Shown piece by piece: positions 55,838 to 64,000 of a DNA stretch of 64,000 nucleotides. This stretch comes from Leptolyngbya subtilissima AS-A7 (GTDB lineage Bacteria > Cyanobacteriota > Cyanobacteriia > Phormidesmidales > Phormidesmidaceae), in NCBI RefSeq assembly GCF_039962255.1, contig NZ_JAMPKY010000002.1:514774-578773 (forward strand), written 5' to 3'. How positions within the stretch are numbered: position 1 is the stretch's first letter; the number at the start of each line of letters is the position of its first letter. A program made the translations under genes and the position numbers. A model generated the notes under the pieces. The model made no database searches and was not told the DNA's origin. It saw nothing but the letters and a program-made list of their open reading frames with translations.

Positions 55838-57355
55838 ATGGCAAATGAAAACCAAGTTACTTTGCTCAAGCAAGGAAGCGAGGTCTGGAATGCCTGGAGA
55901 CAAAAAAATCCCAGAATTGAAATATCCCTTTGGTTTGACGACCTTAGCGGTGCCGATCTCAGCGGTGCTGACCTTAGCAACGCCTACTTCAGTAACACCA
56001 ACCTCAGTAACGTTGACCTCAGCAACGCCAACCTTAGCAACGCTAACCTCAGCAGCGCCAACCTCAGCCATGCCAACCTTAGCAATGCCAACCTCAGCAA
56101 CACTAGCCTCAGCAGTGCCGATCTCAATAACACCAATTTCAGTGATGCCGCCCTCAGCTACGCCGCTCTCAACGGGGCCAATTTCAGCAACGCCATCCTG
56201 AGCAACGTCGACCTCAGCTACGCCGACCTTAGCCATGCCAACCTTAGCAAAGCTAGCCTCAGCAAAGCTTACTTAATTAACGCCAACCTCAGCTATGCCA
56301 ACCTCAGCAACGCCGACCTCAGCAACGCCAATTTAAGCAATGCCGACCTCAGCAACGCCAACCTCAATGCATCTCAGATTCTTTACGCCAATCTCACCCA
56401 AACAAGACTCACAGGAGCTTGTATAGCCGACTGGCAAATTGGTAGCTCAACCGTCCTTGAGGATGTCAAATGCGATTACATTTTTCGCACCTATGACCAG
56501 CAAACTGGGCAATTCTCTAGTCGTCTTCCCATAGCCCCAGAGAGCACGTTTGCCCCAGGCGAATTTACTCAGCGATTTCAAATTATCGCCAGTGCGCTAG
56601 AAACCATCGACATCACTCTCACCGAGGGCATTGACTGGCAAGCCTTTTTCCACTCCTTCCAAGACTTGCGAGATAGTCGCTCCGGCGAGGACATTTCAAT
56701 TCAAGGTATGGAGAGCAAGGGAAATGCCTTTGTTGTTCGATTAGAGGTTAGCACTGAGGCCGACAGAGCGGCTATTGAAACAGAAATAAAGCAGCGCTAT
56801 GCCTATCAACTCGCTGCCCTCGAAGCTCAGTATGAGCAAAAGCTCCGATTGCAAGGGGCCCACCTAGAAGACATCAGAGATTTTCTGAGCTTTGAGCGAC
56901 AAGAACGAACTCGACTATCAAAGGTTGTAGAAACAATGGCTAATGAGCAAAAAGCTCCCAAGTATGACATGCGCGGCGCTCAGTTTGCAGGAGGATTTGC
57001 CGAAACCGTTCACGGTAATAATGTCGGCGGAATCATCAACAACTATGGTCAAAATGCTGATGATGTTGTTCGACTCATAACGTCTCTTCGTCAATTGTCT
57101 GAAGCGTTTCCAGAAGAACAAAAAGCAGATGTTCTAATGGAGCTGGATGATCTAGAAAGTGACCTCAGCAAGCCAGAGAAGCAAGAACCAAAGCGCATTG
57201 GCAAACGGCTGCAGCGGTTGATGGCGGCAGGGACAGCAGCCGCAACCTTGGCCGGGGGAGCCGCTACATTTTCCGGTAACGTCAACGAGTTCACCGAAAA
57301 CGTGTTTGAACTTGGCGAGAGAATTGGCCTGACCAGAGAGGTCATGCAGCCCTAG
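55838..57355 (+). CDS. Pentapeptide-repeat protein with C-terminal coiled-coil/Gly module
   Basis: A 505-residue protein. Residues about 36-194 are near-perfect A(D/N)LSN pentapeptide repeats, a right-handed beta-helix of about 32 repeats. The linker TGACIADW and LEDVKCDYIF (193-216) matches that of the protein at 40489. Then come an alpha/beta region with FAPGEFTQRF, a coiled coil (about 315-345), MRGAQFAGGFAETVHGNNVG and GGIINNYGQN (378-406), and a helical tail with a hydrophobic AGTAAATLAGGAA segment. Unlike its relative it has no membrane domain between repeats. Role unknown. Confidence 0.88.
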   Translation: MANENQVTLLKQGSEVWNAWRQKNPRIEISLWFDDLSGADLSGADLSNAYFSNTNLSNVDLSNANLSNANLSSANLSHANLSNANLSNTSLSSADLNNTNFSDAALSYAALNGANFSNAILSNVDLSYADLSHANLSKASLSKAYLINANLSYANLSNADLSNANLSNADLSNANLNASQILYANLTQTRLTGACIADWQIGSSTVLEDVKCDYIFRTYDQQTGQFSSRLPIAPESTFAPGEFTQRFQIIASALETIDITLTEGIDWQAFFHSFQDLRDSRSGEDISIQGMESKGNAFVVRLEVSTEADRAAIETEIKQRYAYQLAALEAQYEQKLRLQGAHLEDIRDFLSFERQERTRLSKVVETMANEQKAPKYDMRGAQFAGGFAETVHGNNVGGIINNYGQNADDVVRLITSLRQLSEAFPEEQKADVLMELDDLESDLSKPEKQEPKRIGKRLQRLMAAGTAAATLAGGAATFSGNVNEFTENVFELGERIGLTREVMQP

Positions 57356-57402
57356 CGCTGTGCACCTTGCGATTGCTCTTTTACCCAGTTCCTTAAGGCT
57401 CG

Positions 57403-57732
57403 TCACAGTGCCAGCCGCCCTGCCGATCGCGGCGATTCAATCAGCTGAGGCAGAGCTTGAATATCCAGAGTGGGAAACACTTGGCTCTGCTCTGACACCT
57501 CGTAGCGGTCGCCCTCCAGTAGGTAAATTGTCAGTACACCGCTGTCATAGCACCAGATTTCCGGCACGTCCAGTCGGGCGTAGATCAGGAAGCGATCGAG
57601 GGATTTGCTGGTGAGATCAACTTCAAGGGCAAGACCGGGTGGCGGGTCGCGATCTAGATCAAACTCCAGATTGCCCTGCACCAGCGCCCCGTTTTGGAAG
57701 TAAAAGCAGTTGCCAGGTTCGATGCCCGCCTG
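57403..57732 (-). pseudogene. Truncated Uma2 remnant
   Basis: The C-terminal half of a Uma2 protein remains: IEPGNCFYFQNGALVQGN, DPPPGLALEVDLTSKSLDRF, and YARLDVPEIWCYDSGVLTI. It matches residues about 100-210 of the copy at 49386. Upstream of GIEPGN the homology stops and the frame becomes basic and unlike the family, with a GTAGGGTGCATCC repeat near 57785-57797, so the N-terminal half was lost. Internal ATG or GTG starts could give a 92-residue product without the full fold. Confidence 0.75.
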
Positions 57733-57795
57733 CTGCTTATGGTGTCGGCGGTATCGAGGATCGCTCCCCTTGGTACATCGCTGCGCGGATGCACC

Positions 57796-58533
57796 CTACG
57801 ACTCGGCTGTGGATACTACTGGATATAGGGGTTCCTGGCCATTCAAGCGCCAGAGGCTGATGCAAAGGAGGGTGGCGATCGCCAGCCACACTAGCGACGG
57901 CAAAATAATCCACCCCGCCAGCGGTAACGTTTGGTAGTAGCTAATCGTGACCACCGCCACAGAGAGCAATGGCCCCAAAATCACCATCGGCACGGCGGCC
58001 CCTAGGCGCCCTTCGACCGTGAAAATTGTATTCCAAGTGTCGCCCAGGCTGAGGTGAGCTACGTAGAGAATGAGCGGCAGACACAGGAAGGTTTGCCCCA
58101 GCGCCGACCACACCAAATAGGCCGAGACCACCCGCAGCACGGCAATACTCATCCACACGATGGGGAAGGCCAACGGCGGCGGTGCCCAACCTGGACGTTG
58201 GAGTGACTGATAGCGCCCGCTGTTGCGCGTGTTATCAAGCAGAGAAAAGAAGCGCGATCGCAGCGTCACCACGGCAAAAAATGCACAGGCGATTGCGCCC
58301 ATCGCCCCCCGGGGTAGCGCTGCGGTGTCGAAGTAGCCTAGGGCAAAATCCATGGCCCACAGCAGCCCGGTCATTGCTGCCACCTGGGCGATCGTTGCCC
58401 CTAGATAGGTCAGCGTAGCCGCTTTGTCCCATTGGGGATTGGTTAAATCAGGGCGGATGGTGGTATCGCGGGCAGCCTCGTTGACCCCCATCACAGTGTT
58501 AACGCCGCTTTTCACAAGGTTTTTACGGTTCAT
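57796..58533 (-). CDS. TspO/MBR-family membrane protein
   Basis: A 245-residue protein. The C-terminal two thirds show TspO features: SLQRPGWAPPPLAFPIVWMS, VSAYLVWSALG, LGDTWNTIFTVEGRLGAAVP and YYQTLPLAGWIILPSLVWLA. TspO binds porphyrins and is linked to stress and tetrapyrrole control. The N-terminal about 80 residues add another hydrophobic pair. The last residues come from a GTAGGGTGCA-type repeat. Confidence 0.85.
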   Translation of the reverse strand: MNRKNLVKSGVNTVMGVNEAARDTTIRPDLTNPQWDKAATLTYLGATIAQVAAMTGLLWAMDFALGYFDTAALPRGAMGAIACAFFAVVTLRSRFFSLLDNTRNSGRYQSLQRPGWAPPPLAFPIVWMSIAVLRVVSAYLVWSALGQTFLCLPLILYVAHLSLGDTWNTIFTVEGRLGAAVPMVILGPLLSVAVVTISYYQTLPLAGWIILPSLVWLAIATLLCISLWRLNGQEPLYPVVSTAES

Positions 58534-58701
58534 CGAGCTAAAAATGGTGGTTTAAGACAGTGGATTGGCAATGGCGTGCCCGGCCTGACCTTGATCCTAA
58601 GCTGTTGAGGGAAAACCAGGCGAGTAATTGGTTGGCGGGGCGCGCCCAATCCGCAGCAAGAGTTACAAATAAACTTAGCTGAGACACAGGCGGTACTTTC
58701 G

Positions 58702-59361
58702 CTAAGAGGCCAGCAGCTCAAAGTGAAACCCAGCCAATAGAAGCAATAGGCTAACAATTTTTGTCGAGCGATCGAGGGAGGGGTGCTCTAGAACCCACGC
58801 CGCAGGCTTGATCAGGGTGGTATTAATGACCAATCCCAGTAGAGTCAGGCCGATAATTAATAAAACCGTCAATATTGGCGCGACGGAAATCAATAAACAG
58901 ACATAAATAATCACAAATTCAATCAAGAAGACCCAGTGAAAGGAAAATAGATTGGCCAAAGCCGTAATCAAGACTGTGAGCAGAAAGCAAATTATGTGGT
59001 TTAGAAAATCGAGTTGAGAATTTTTTCGCTTTGTTTCAGTTCTTGTTGACTCGTCTGCGAACTCTTTCAGGATAGTTTGGCTAAAGATTACGGCATACCA
59101 ATCAAAGCACTGTTTTAGGAATTGAATTAGGGTGTTAGGCGTAATAGTGCTTTGCAGAGAGGTACCAAATCGGCGAATTTTTTCAGGGCCAATGATGTCA
59201 GCAATAATAGTAGCCGCACCCAAAAGCTGCATCAGTTTGCCGATGCGTTCCCACCAAAAGATGCTGATCCCCCAAAGGATAGTGTTAGTGGGCAGATCCT
59301 CAGAGAACCAAAGTGTCCAGGCTTCGATCAGGCTAACGTCGTTCACAGCGTTTTTCCACAA
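58702..59361 (-). CDS. Hypothetical membrane protein
   Basis: A 219-residue protein with a soluble N-terminal 120 residues (WGISIFWWERIGKLMQLLGA, then IIADIIGPEKIRRFGTSL) and three or four hydrophobic segments in the second half (IICFLLTVLITALANLFSF, FVIIYVCLLISVAPILTVL, VSLLLLLAGFHF). AT-richer than the adjacent genes. Not recognised as a known family. Confidence 0.65.
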   Translation of the reverse strand: MWKNAVNDVSLIEAWTLWFSEDLPTNTILWGISIFWWERIGKLMQLLGAATIIADIIGPEKIRRFGTSLQSTITPNTLIQFLKQCFDWYAVIFSQTILKEFADESTRTETKRKNSQLDFLNHIICFLLTVLITALANLFSFHWVFLIEFVIIYVCLLISVAPILTVLLIIGLTLLGLVINTTLIKPAAWVLEHPSLDRSTKIVSLLLLLAGFHFELLAS

Positions 59362-59485
59362 GCCCCTTTAATTAGAAATTGTAAGGGGATTTGCTGGGTC
59401 GCAGTGCCCTTATCCACCGCCCTGGTCGATGCCTACCTCTGCTAAATGACGTAGGGTAAAAAAAGGTCAATACGATGGATGCGCC

Positions 59486-60994
59486 ATGACAACGGAATAC
59501 ACCGGGCAGAAAAAGGTAGTTGTCGTGGGAGCCGGCTGGGCTGGGCTCGGCTCGGCCTACCACCTGGCTCGCCAGGGTTACGCGGTTACGCTCCTAGAAG
59601 CCGGAGCCTACCCCGGCGGCCTGGTAGCAGGCTGGCAAACGCCCCAGGGTCGCGCCGTTGAGGCGGGCATTCACGGGTTTTGGTACCCCTACCGCAATAT
59701 TTTTGCCCTCACCGACCAGTTGGGCATTCAGCCCTTCACCGAGTGGACGCGATCGTCTCAGTATTCACCCCAGGGGCTAGAGGTCGAGTCGCCGCTGTTT
59801 CAGGAGCAGCCCTATTTGCCCACACCGCTAGGCACCTTTCTCTATACCGATTTCAAGCGCCTGCCGCTGATCGATCGCCTCTCGGCCCTGCCGCTGCTGC
59901 AAGCGCTAATCGACTTTGACAACTCTGACGAGGCCTGGCAAAAGTACGATCGCATCACCGCCCGCGAGCTCTTTCGCCAGTACGGCGTGTCGGCTCGGCT
60001 CTACCATGAGTCGTTTGAGCCAATGCTGCTGGTGGGCTTATTTGCCCCAGGGGAGCAGTGCTCGGCGGCGGCGGCCCTAGGGATGCTCTACTACTTCATT
60101 CTGGCTCACCAGCCTGACTTCGACGTGCGCTGGTGCCGGGGCACGGTAGGGGCGCAGATCTTTCGGCCCTGGACGGAGGCGATCGAGCAGGCTGGGGGCA
60201 AGATTTTGGCCAACCACCGCGTGTCGGATGTGACGTTGGAGAACAACCGGGTGACGGCGGTGGTCTGCGGCGACGAAGTGTTTGAGGCCGATGCTGTGGT
60301 GTTTGCGGTCGGTATCAGCGGGCTAAAGAAAATTGTGGAGCAGTCAGCGGGGTTGCGCGATCGCCAAGAATTCCGCGACATTCGCAACCTGGGAGCGATC
60401 GACGTGCTGGCGGCGCGGCTGTGGCTCGATCGCAAAGTCAATATTCCCCTGCCCTCCAACGCCTGCTTTGGCTTTCACCCCACCACCGGCTGGACGTTCT
60501 TTGACCTCAACGCGCTCCATGACGAGTATCGCGACGAACCAGGCACCGTGGTTGAGGCCGACTACTACCATGCCAACCAGCTTTTGGCGCTGGATGACGA
60601 CCAAGTGCTCAGGCAGGCGCAGCAGGATCTCGCTGGTTGCATCCCCGCCTTTGGCGAGGCCAAAATTGTCGACCACAGCGTGGTGCGCATTCCCCAGGGG
60701 GTGACCCACTTTGCCCCCGGCAGCTATCGCTACCTGCTGCCCGTCACCACCAGCTTCGACAACCTGTTTATGGCAGGCGATTGGATTGTCACCTGCCACG
60801 GCTCGTGGTCGCAGGAAAAAGCTTACGTAACGGGGCTAGAGGCGGCGAACCGCGTGATTGCGACTTTGGGACAGGGGCAGCCCGCCAAAATTTTGCCGGT
60901 GATTCCCGATGAGCCGCATATTCAGGCGCTGCGATCGCTCAATCATTTGGTGCGGCAGGGATTACAGAAATTGCCTCAGTTTTGGCTACCCTAG
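59486..60994 (+). CDS. FAD-dependent carotenoid-desaturase-like oxidoreductase
   Basis: A 502-residue flavoprotein. The Rossmann motif VVVVGAGWAGLGSAYHLARQ begins at residue 11, followed by LLEAGAYPGG, the extended FAD motif. VEAGIHGFWYPYRNIFAL is typical of zeta-carotene desaturase-like and isorenieratene-synthase-like enzymes, and the C-terminal FAD contact is NLFMAGDWI, then EKAYVTGLEAANRVI. Likely substrates are carotenoids or related isoprenoids. A decayed copy of its last about 235 bases lies at 61690. Confidence 0.87.
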   Translation: MTTEYTGQKKVVVVGAGWAGLGSAYHLARQGYAVTLLEAGAYPGGLVAGWQTPQGRAVEAGIHGFWYPYRNIFALTDQLGIQPFTEWTRSSQYSPQGLEVESPLFQEQPYLPTPLGTFLYTDFKRLPLIDRLSALPLLQALIDFDNSDEAWQKYDRITARELFRQYGVSARLYHESFEPMLLVGLFAPGEQCSAAAALGMLYYFILAHQPDFDVRWCRGTVGAQIFRPWTEAIEQAGGKILANHRVSDVTLENNRVTAVVCGDEVFEADAVVFAVGISGLKKIVEQSAGLRDRQEFRDIRNLGAIDVLAARLWLDRKVNIPLPSNACFGFHPTTGWTFFDLNALHDEYRDEPGTVVEADYYHANQLLALDDDQVLRQAQQDLAGCIPAFGEAKIVDHSVVRIPQGVTHFAPGSYRYLLPVTTSFDNLFMAGDWIVTCHGSWSQEKAYVTGLEAANRVIATLGQGQPAKILPVIPDEPHIQALRSLNHLVRQGLQKLPQFWLP

Positions 60995-61208
60995 CGTTTG
61001 GCGAGCATTGGCCGCCCTTACAGCATCTCAAGGCCTAAATACCATTGTCACAGCGGCTTTTGAATGACGCTCCTGATACCGAGTTAGACGAAAATGATGC
61101 AGCACGTCTACAAAGCTTAGATGCACGCTGAATCGCGTTAATTCTGAAAAGTTCTTACGTTCGCCACTATTTTGACCACAGAATAGCGAATCCATTCAAA
61201 TCAACTTA

Positions 61209-61409
61209 CTAAGCGGCTAAATCGTTAACCCTGCGATGGTTATGCTGGCCTATACTATCGAATCCTAAAGAAACAGGGGTTTGAAGCTGTCCTTTCATAG
61301 ACAGATCGATCGCCTGCCACCACAGCAAGCTCCAGCATTCTTTGCAGAAATTGTTCTGAACTGTAGTAATTTGGCCGCATTTGCATCGGGAACGTACTGA
61401 CTTGGCCAT
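61209..61409 (-). CDS. Small zinc-ribbon-like protein
   Basis: A 66-residue protein from ATG 61409 with GAGGAT upstream. RSRCKCGQITTVQNNFCKEC gives a CxC and CxxC set that could bind one zinc. The rest is WSLLWWQAIDLSMKGQL and a polar tail. The family is not recognised; the intact ribosome site and cysteine spacing favour a real gene. Confidence 0.5.
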   Translation of the reverse strand: MAKSVRSRCKCGQITTVQNNFCKECWSLLWWQAIDLSMKGQLQTPVSLGFDSIGQHNHRRVNDLAA

Positions 61410-61689
61410 ATCTATTATCCTCAGCATTGCATCAACTTGTTCTTTCAATTTTTGACATAATCAGCCTTCATTCTGCAGGCTCTATAGGAGTAGTTACAGT
61501 CTCTCAAAGGGTAAGTTTGTCATCGCTTTCAACTACTCCTAGAGAACGGTATGAGACTAGAACGGTGTTTTGTGCAGCTGAGAGTTAACAGACAGCATGG
61601 TTGTTAGATGAGAGTAAATTACCTCGCAATACGACTTGATCAGGAGAGTTGCTGATAGTGAGGTTAGAGGTTATCTAAGACACCCATCA

Positions 61690-61923
61690 ATAACCTGCTC
61701 ATAGCGGATGATTGAATCGTCCCCATCACGACCTTTGGCCGCAGGAGAAGGCCTACATGACGGGGCTAGAGGCGGCGAACCAGGTGATTGCAAAGCCGGG
61801 TCAAGGGCAGCCTGCGGAGATCTTGCCCGTGATTCTCGATGAGCCGCATATTCAGGCGCTGCGATCGGTCAATTGTGGGCGCGGCAGGGGTTGTAGGGGT
61901 TGCCCCAGTTTTGGCTACCGTAG
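61690..61923 (+). pseudogene. Decayed duplicate of the flavoprotein 3' end
   Basis: This segment aligns with 60761-60994 of the flavoprotein gene. Shared stretches are GGGGCTAGAGGCGGCGAACC and GATGAGCCGCATATTCAGGC, with CCCCAGTTTTGGCTACC at the end. Small indels break the frame, and a TGA has replaced the TGG of GDW. The rest of the gene is missing. It is a remnant of a tandem duplication or a failed rearrangement. Confidence 0.88.
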
Positions 61924-62361
61924 CGATGAGATCGGAATGGGAACCAGTTGCCCTTCCCATTGCCGCCATTTATAGTGCCGGAGGACTTTCTTGCGTCGCC
62001 GCTGCTTGGGTGGCCCGGTCAAGATGGCTAGACTGTAGGCCACCAGATAAACTCCAGCCCAAATGCTGTAGGCGTGGATAGAAACACTCAGGGCAGGACC
62101 GTCGTAGTAGCGCAGGAGCGTAGCGGACAGGTCGGCGAAGTAAATGCCAAATATGGCCCAGCGGACGAGTGGGAAGCACTTTCTAGCTAAGGGATATCGC
62201 GCCGCGCCGGTAAATAGGACCGGGTATTGCAGATACATCAATAAGAAGAACCCCATGGCGAACAGAATACCGATCGCCGCCAAAAGCGTGTAGTTTTCTC
62301 CTAGAGAATCTAGTGTTATGCCAAGCGCTAGCAAGATAGCCGCAGTAACATTGATCATCAC
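61915..62361 (-). CDS. Hypothetical membrane protein
   Basis: A 148-residue protein with about four hydrophobic segments (INVTAAILLALGITL, LAAIGILFAMGFFLLMYL, WAIFGIYFADLSATLL, IWAGVYLVAYSLAILTG) and a basic tail (PPKQRRRKKVLRHYKWRQW). Its stop codon lies inside the duplicated flavoprotein fragment, so its C-terminus may have been altered by that rearrangement. Family not recognised. Confidence 0.65.
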   Translation of the reverse strand: MMINVTAAILLALGITLDSLGENYTLLAAIGILFAMGFFLLMYLQYPVLFTGAARYPLARKCFPLVRWAIFGIYFADLSATLLRYYDGPALSVSIHAYSIWAGVYLVAYSLAILTGPPKQRRRKKVLRHYKWRQWEGQLVPIPISSLR

Positions 62362-62693
62362 TATCCCTTCAACAGTCGCTAGTTTGCTACAGAAAGTTCT
62401 CTGGGCGCTAGTGTTCCCTGAACGCGCAAGAGTCTTAGCGAGCCTTCCAATATTTATAGATTTGCTGCAAAGCTGACCGAGTTGCCGCGATCGCGGCGAT
62501 CGGAGCTGTAGGCTTGAATGTGGGCAGCCCTAGTCGTGGGCAAGGCCCATAAGTGATTGACAAGGAGATGACCTATGGCTGAGTCGGTCTTGTGTGGCAA
62601 CCAACATTTTTCCTGGCAAGGCTAGGCGGCACCTAATATTGGGCTGACCGCGTGAAGCCTTGCCCCACGTAGGCTTCATTTGAGGAAAAACCC

Positions 62694-63758
62694 TTGAACT
62701 TAACTGAATTAGGCGGGTGGAGCACCACCTGCGATCGCGCCTTTGCTCCTTGGGCAGAGGCCGGTTTTGAAGCGGGCCGAGTGGCACTGGAGCATCGCGG
62801 TGCCTACCGGCTCTTGACCTCAGACGGAGAACTGTCAGCAGAAATCGCTGGGCAGTTCCGTCACCAGGCAGCAGACAGCCAATCCTTCCCGGCAGTGGGC
62901 GATTGGGTGGTCATGCAGCGGCAGGATGAGGGTGACCACGCCGTCATTCATGCGGTGCTGCCGCGCCAGAGCGAGTTTGTGCGCAAGGTAGCAGGCGGCA
63001 AAACCGAGGGCCAGGTAGTGGCCACCAATGTCGACACGGTGTTTTTGGTAACCGGTCTTGATGGCGACTTCAACCTGCGCCGCCTTGAGCGTTACCTAGT
63101 GGCCGCCTGGGAGAGCCGGGCCACACCCGTTGTGGTGCTGAATAAAGCGGACACCTGCGACAATCTGGCGGACTGTCTCGACCAAACCGCATCCGTAGCC
63201 ATTGGCGTACCGGTTCACGCCGTTAGTGCCGCTACGGGAGTTGGGTTAGAACAGCTCACCCCTTACTTAGGGGCAGGACAAACCGTGGCGCTGATTGGCT
63301 CATCGGGGGTGGGTAAGTCTACGCTGACCAACCACTTTTTGGGCAGTCAGCAACAGACAACTCAAACCGTGCGCGAGGATGACAGTCGCGGACGGCACAC
63401 CACCACCGGGCGGCACCTGCTGCCCCTGCCCTCGGGGGCACTGCTGATCGACACGCCGGGTATGCGTGAGCTACAGCTCTGGACGACTAGCGAGGGGCTA
63501 GAGGCGACCTTTGCCGATATCGAGGCCTTCGCCGAAGACTGTCGGTTTAGGGACTGTCAGCACCAAGGCGAACCCGGCTGTGCGGTGGAAGCGGCGATCG
63601 CAGCAGGCGATCTAAGCGGCGATCGCCTGCACAGCTACCACAAGCTCCAGCGCGAGCAGCAGTGGCTCGACCAGCGACACGATGCCCGCGCTGCTCTCAA
63701 CAGCAAACGGCGGTGGAAGACGATTCACAAGGCGATGCGCGATCACTACAAAGAGTAG
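62694..63758 (+). CDS. rsgA: Ribosome small-subunit GTPase RsgA
   Basis: A 354-residue circularly permuted GTPase that helps 30S maturation. Motif order is permuted as expected: G4 NKAD comes first, then G1 GSSGVGKST, then G3 DTPG. An N-terminal OB-fold (about 30-100) and a C-terminal zinc site (CRFRDCQHQGEPGC) are present. It starts at TTG 62694 with GAGGA seven bases upstream. Monocistronic here. Confidence 0.95.
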   Translation: MNLTELGGWSTTCDRAFAPWAEAGFEAGRVALEHRGAYRLLTSDGELSAEIAGQFRHQAADSQSFPAVGDWVVMQRQDEGDHAVIHAVLPRQSEFVRKVAGGKTEGQVVATNVDTVFLVTGLDGDFNLRRLERYLVAAWESRATPVVVLNKADTCDNLADCLDQTASVAIGVPVHAVSAATGVGLEQLTPYLGAGQTVALIGSSGVGKSTLTNHFLGSQQQTTQTVREDDSRGRHTTTGRHLLPLPSGALLIDTPGMRELQLWTTSEGLEATFADIEAFAEDCRFRDCQHQGEPGCAVEAAIAAGDLSGDRLHSYHKLQREQQWLDQRHDARAALNSKRRWKTIHKAMRDHYKE

Positions 63759-63783
63759 CGCTCGTCGACTAACCGGCTAGGCT

Positions 63784-63812
63784 CGGTCCCATACCCTTTG
63801 GGCATGGGACCG
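63784..63812. terminator. Hairpin after rsgA
   Basis: CGGTCCCAT pairs with ATGGGACCG, with inner CCC/GGG and one mismatch, 25 bases after the rsgA stop. No T-run follows, so it may act as a bidirectional 3' end. Confidence 0.55.
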
Positions 63813-63948
63813 GGTTGTATGGCCTCAGTAGGTCGAAAACAATCCCTTCTGACGGGATCTAGCCCACCCTTCGGGAAGCAAGCTACACCCTTGTATCTTA
63901 AGCAGCGGGACGGTAGACCGATGTCTCCCCGGTTTTAGAAACCGAGAT

Positions 63949-64000
63949 TTAGTCCAGGTCACCGTTCTGCCATTGGTCAATAGCTCGAAAAATCGCCAGG
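63949..64000 (-). CDS. Possible C-terminal end of a gene beyond the window
   Basis: Reading in from the right edge on the minus strand, one frame gives LAIFRAIDQWQNGDLD and a stop at 63951-63949. A small hairpin (CGGTTT/AAACCG, 63930-63944) follows in that direction. With only 17 codons visible this is weak evidence, and the product is unknown. Confidence 0.25.
   Translation of the reverse strand, partial: LAIFRAIDQWQNGDLD

Noticed and set aside
55821..56201. 126-codon plus-strand frame rich in Thr, Ser, Ala and Pro (and a mirror minus-strand frame)
   Set aside because: These are alternative readings of the pentapeptide repeat DNA, whose 15-base period keeps all frames open.
63840..63990. 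3' end of an IS200/IS605 tnpB element with its RNA
   Set aside because: A hairpin-rich stretch looks superficially similar, but no TnpB coding sequence or known end motif is visible.

Overview
The window is cyanobacterial chromosome. GCGATCGC (HIP1) palindromes occur throughout. Family content points the same way: a cynABDS-type cyanate operon, CIRCE-controlled groESL, cyanoexosortase B, the LpxB-related protein typical of cyanobacteria, Uma2 proteins, pentapeptide-repeat proteins and dispersed intergenic palindromes. Moderately high GC suggests a filamentous Leptolyngbya/Nodosilinea-like organism; this is inference from content, not a phylogeny.

Left part (1-24.4 kb): a truncated PAS protein, an AraC-type response regulator, then cyanate import and hydrolysis (cynA, cynB, cynD, cynS). 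After these come small enzymes, an HtpX-like protease, two histidine kinases, a CPA2 cation/proton antiporter with a putative periplasmic partner, a Fur-family regulator, an SDR enzyme, an LpxB-related protein, an ABC ATPase and a GT39-like membrane glycosyltransferase.

Middle (24.4-38.3 kb): a SpoIID/LytB protein, small proteins, a translationally coupled operon with a divergent sigma factor, cyanoexosortase B with its partner, a DegT-type sugar aminotransferase, groES-groL, an actin-like ParM homologue followed by a ribbon-helix-helix candidate, and a leishmanolysin-type peptidase. A decayed groEL fragment lies just after the peptidase.

Accessory stretch (38.3-46.2 kb): cyanobacterial hypotheticals, a 63-bp tandem repeat, a candidate structured RNA and an AT-rich block. 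That block holds a membrane-embedded pentapeptide-repeat protein, a Coq4-family gene broken by an in-frame TGA, a zinc-ribbon membrane protein and three copies of one dispersed palindromic repeat placed at or close after stop codons.

Right part (46.2-64 kb): a MOSC protein with an FdhF/YdeP-like molybdoenzyme; a SNF2 helicase and SWIM protein separated by a toxin-antitoxin pair; a Cu/Zn superoxide dismutase; a second pentapeptide-repeat protein sharing its C-terminal half with the first; a truncated Uma2 remnant; TspO; a carotenoid-desaturase-like flavoprotein with a decayed copy of its own 3' end about 0.7 kb downstream; and rsgA.

The strongest candidates for something new are the two pentapeptide-repeat proteins with a shared C-terminal module, the chromosomal ParM/RHH module with upstream inverted repeats, the sigma-factor operon, and the hairpin-rich segment at 39.6-39.75 kb. 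No tRNA, rRNA or CRISPR array was recognised.
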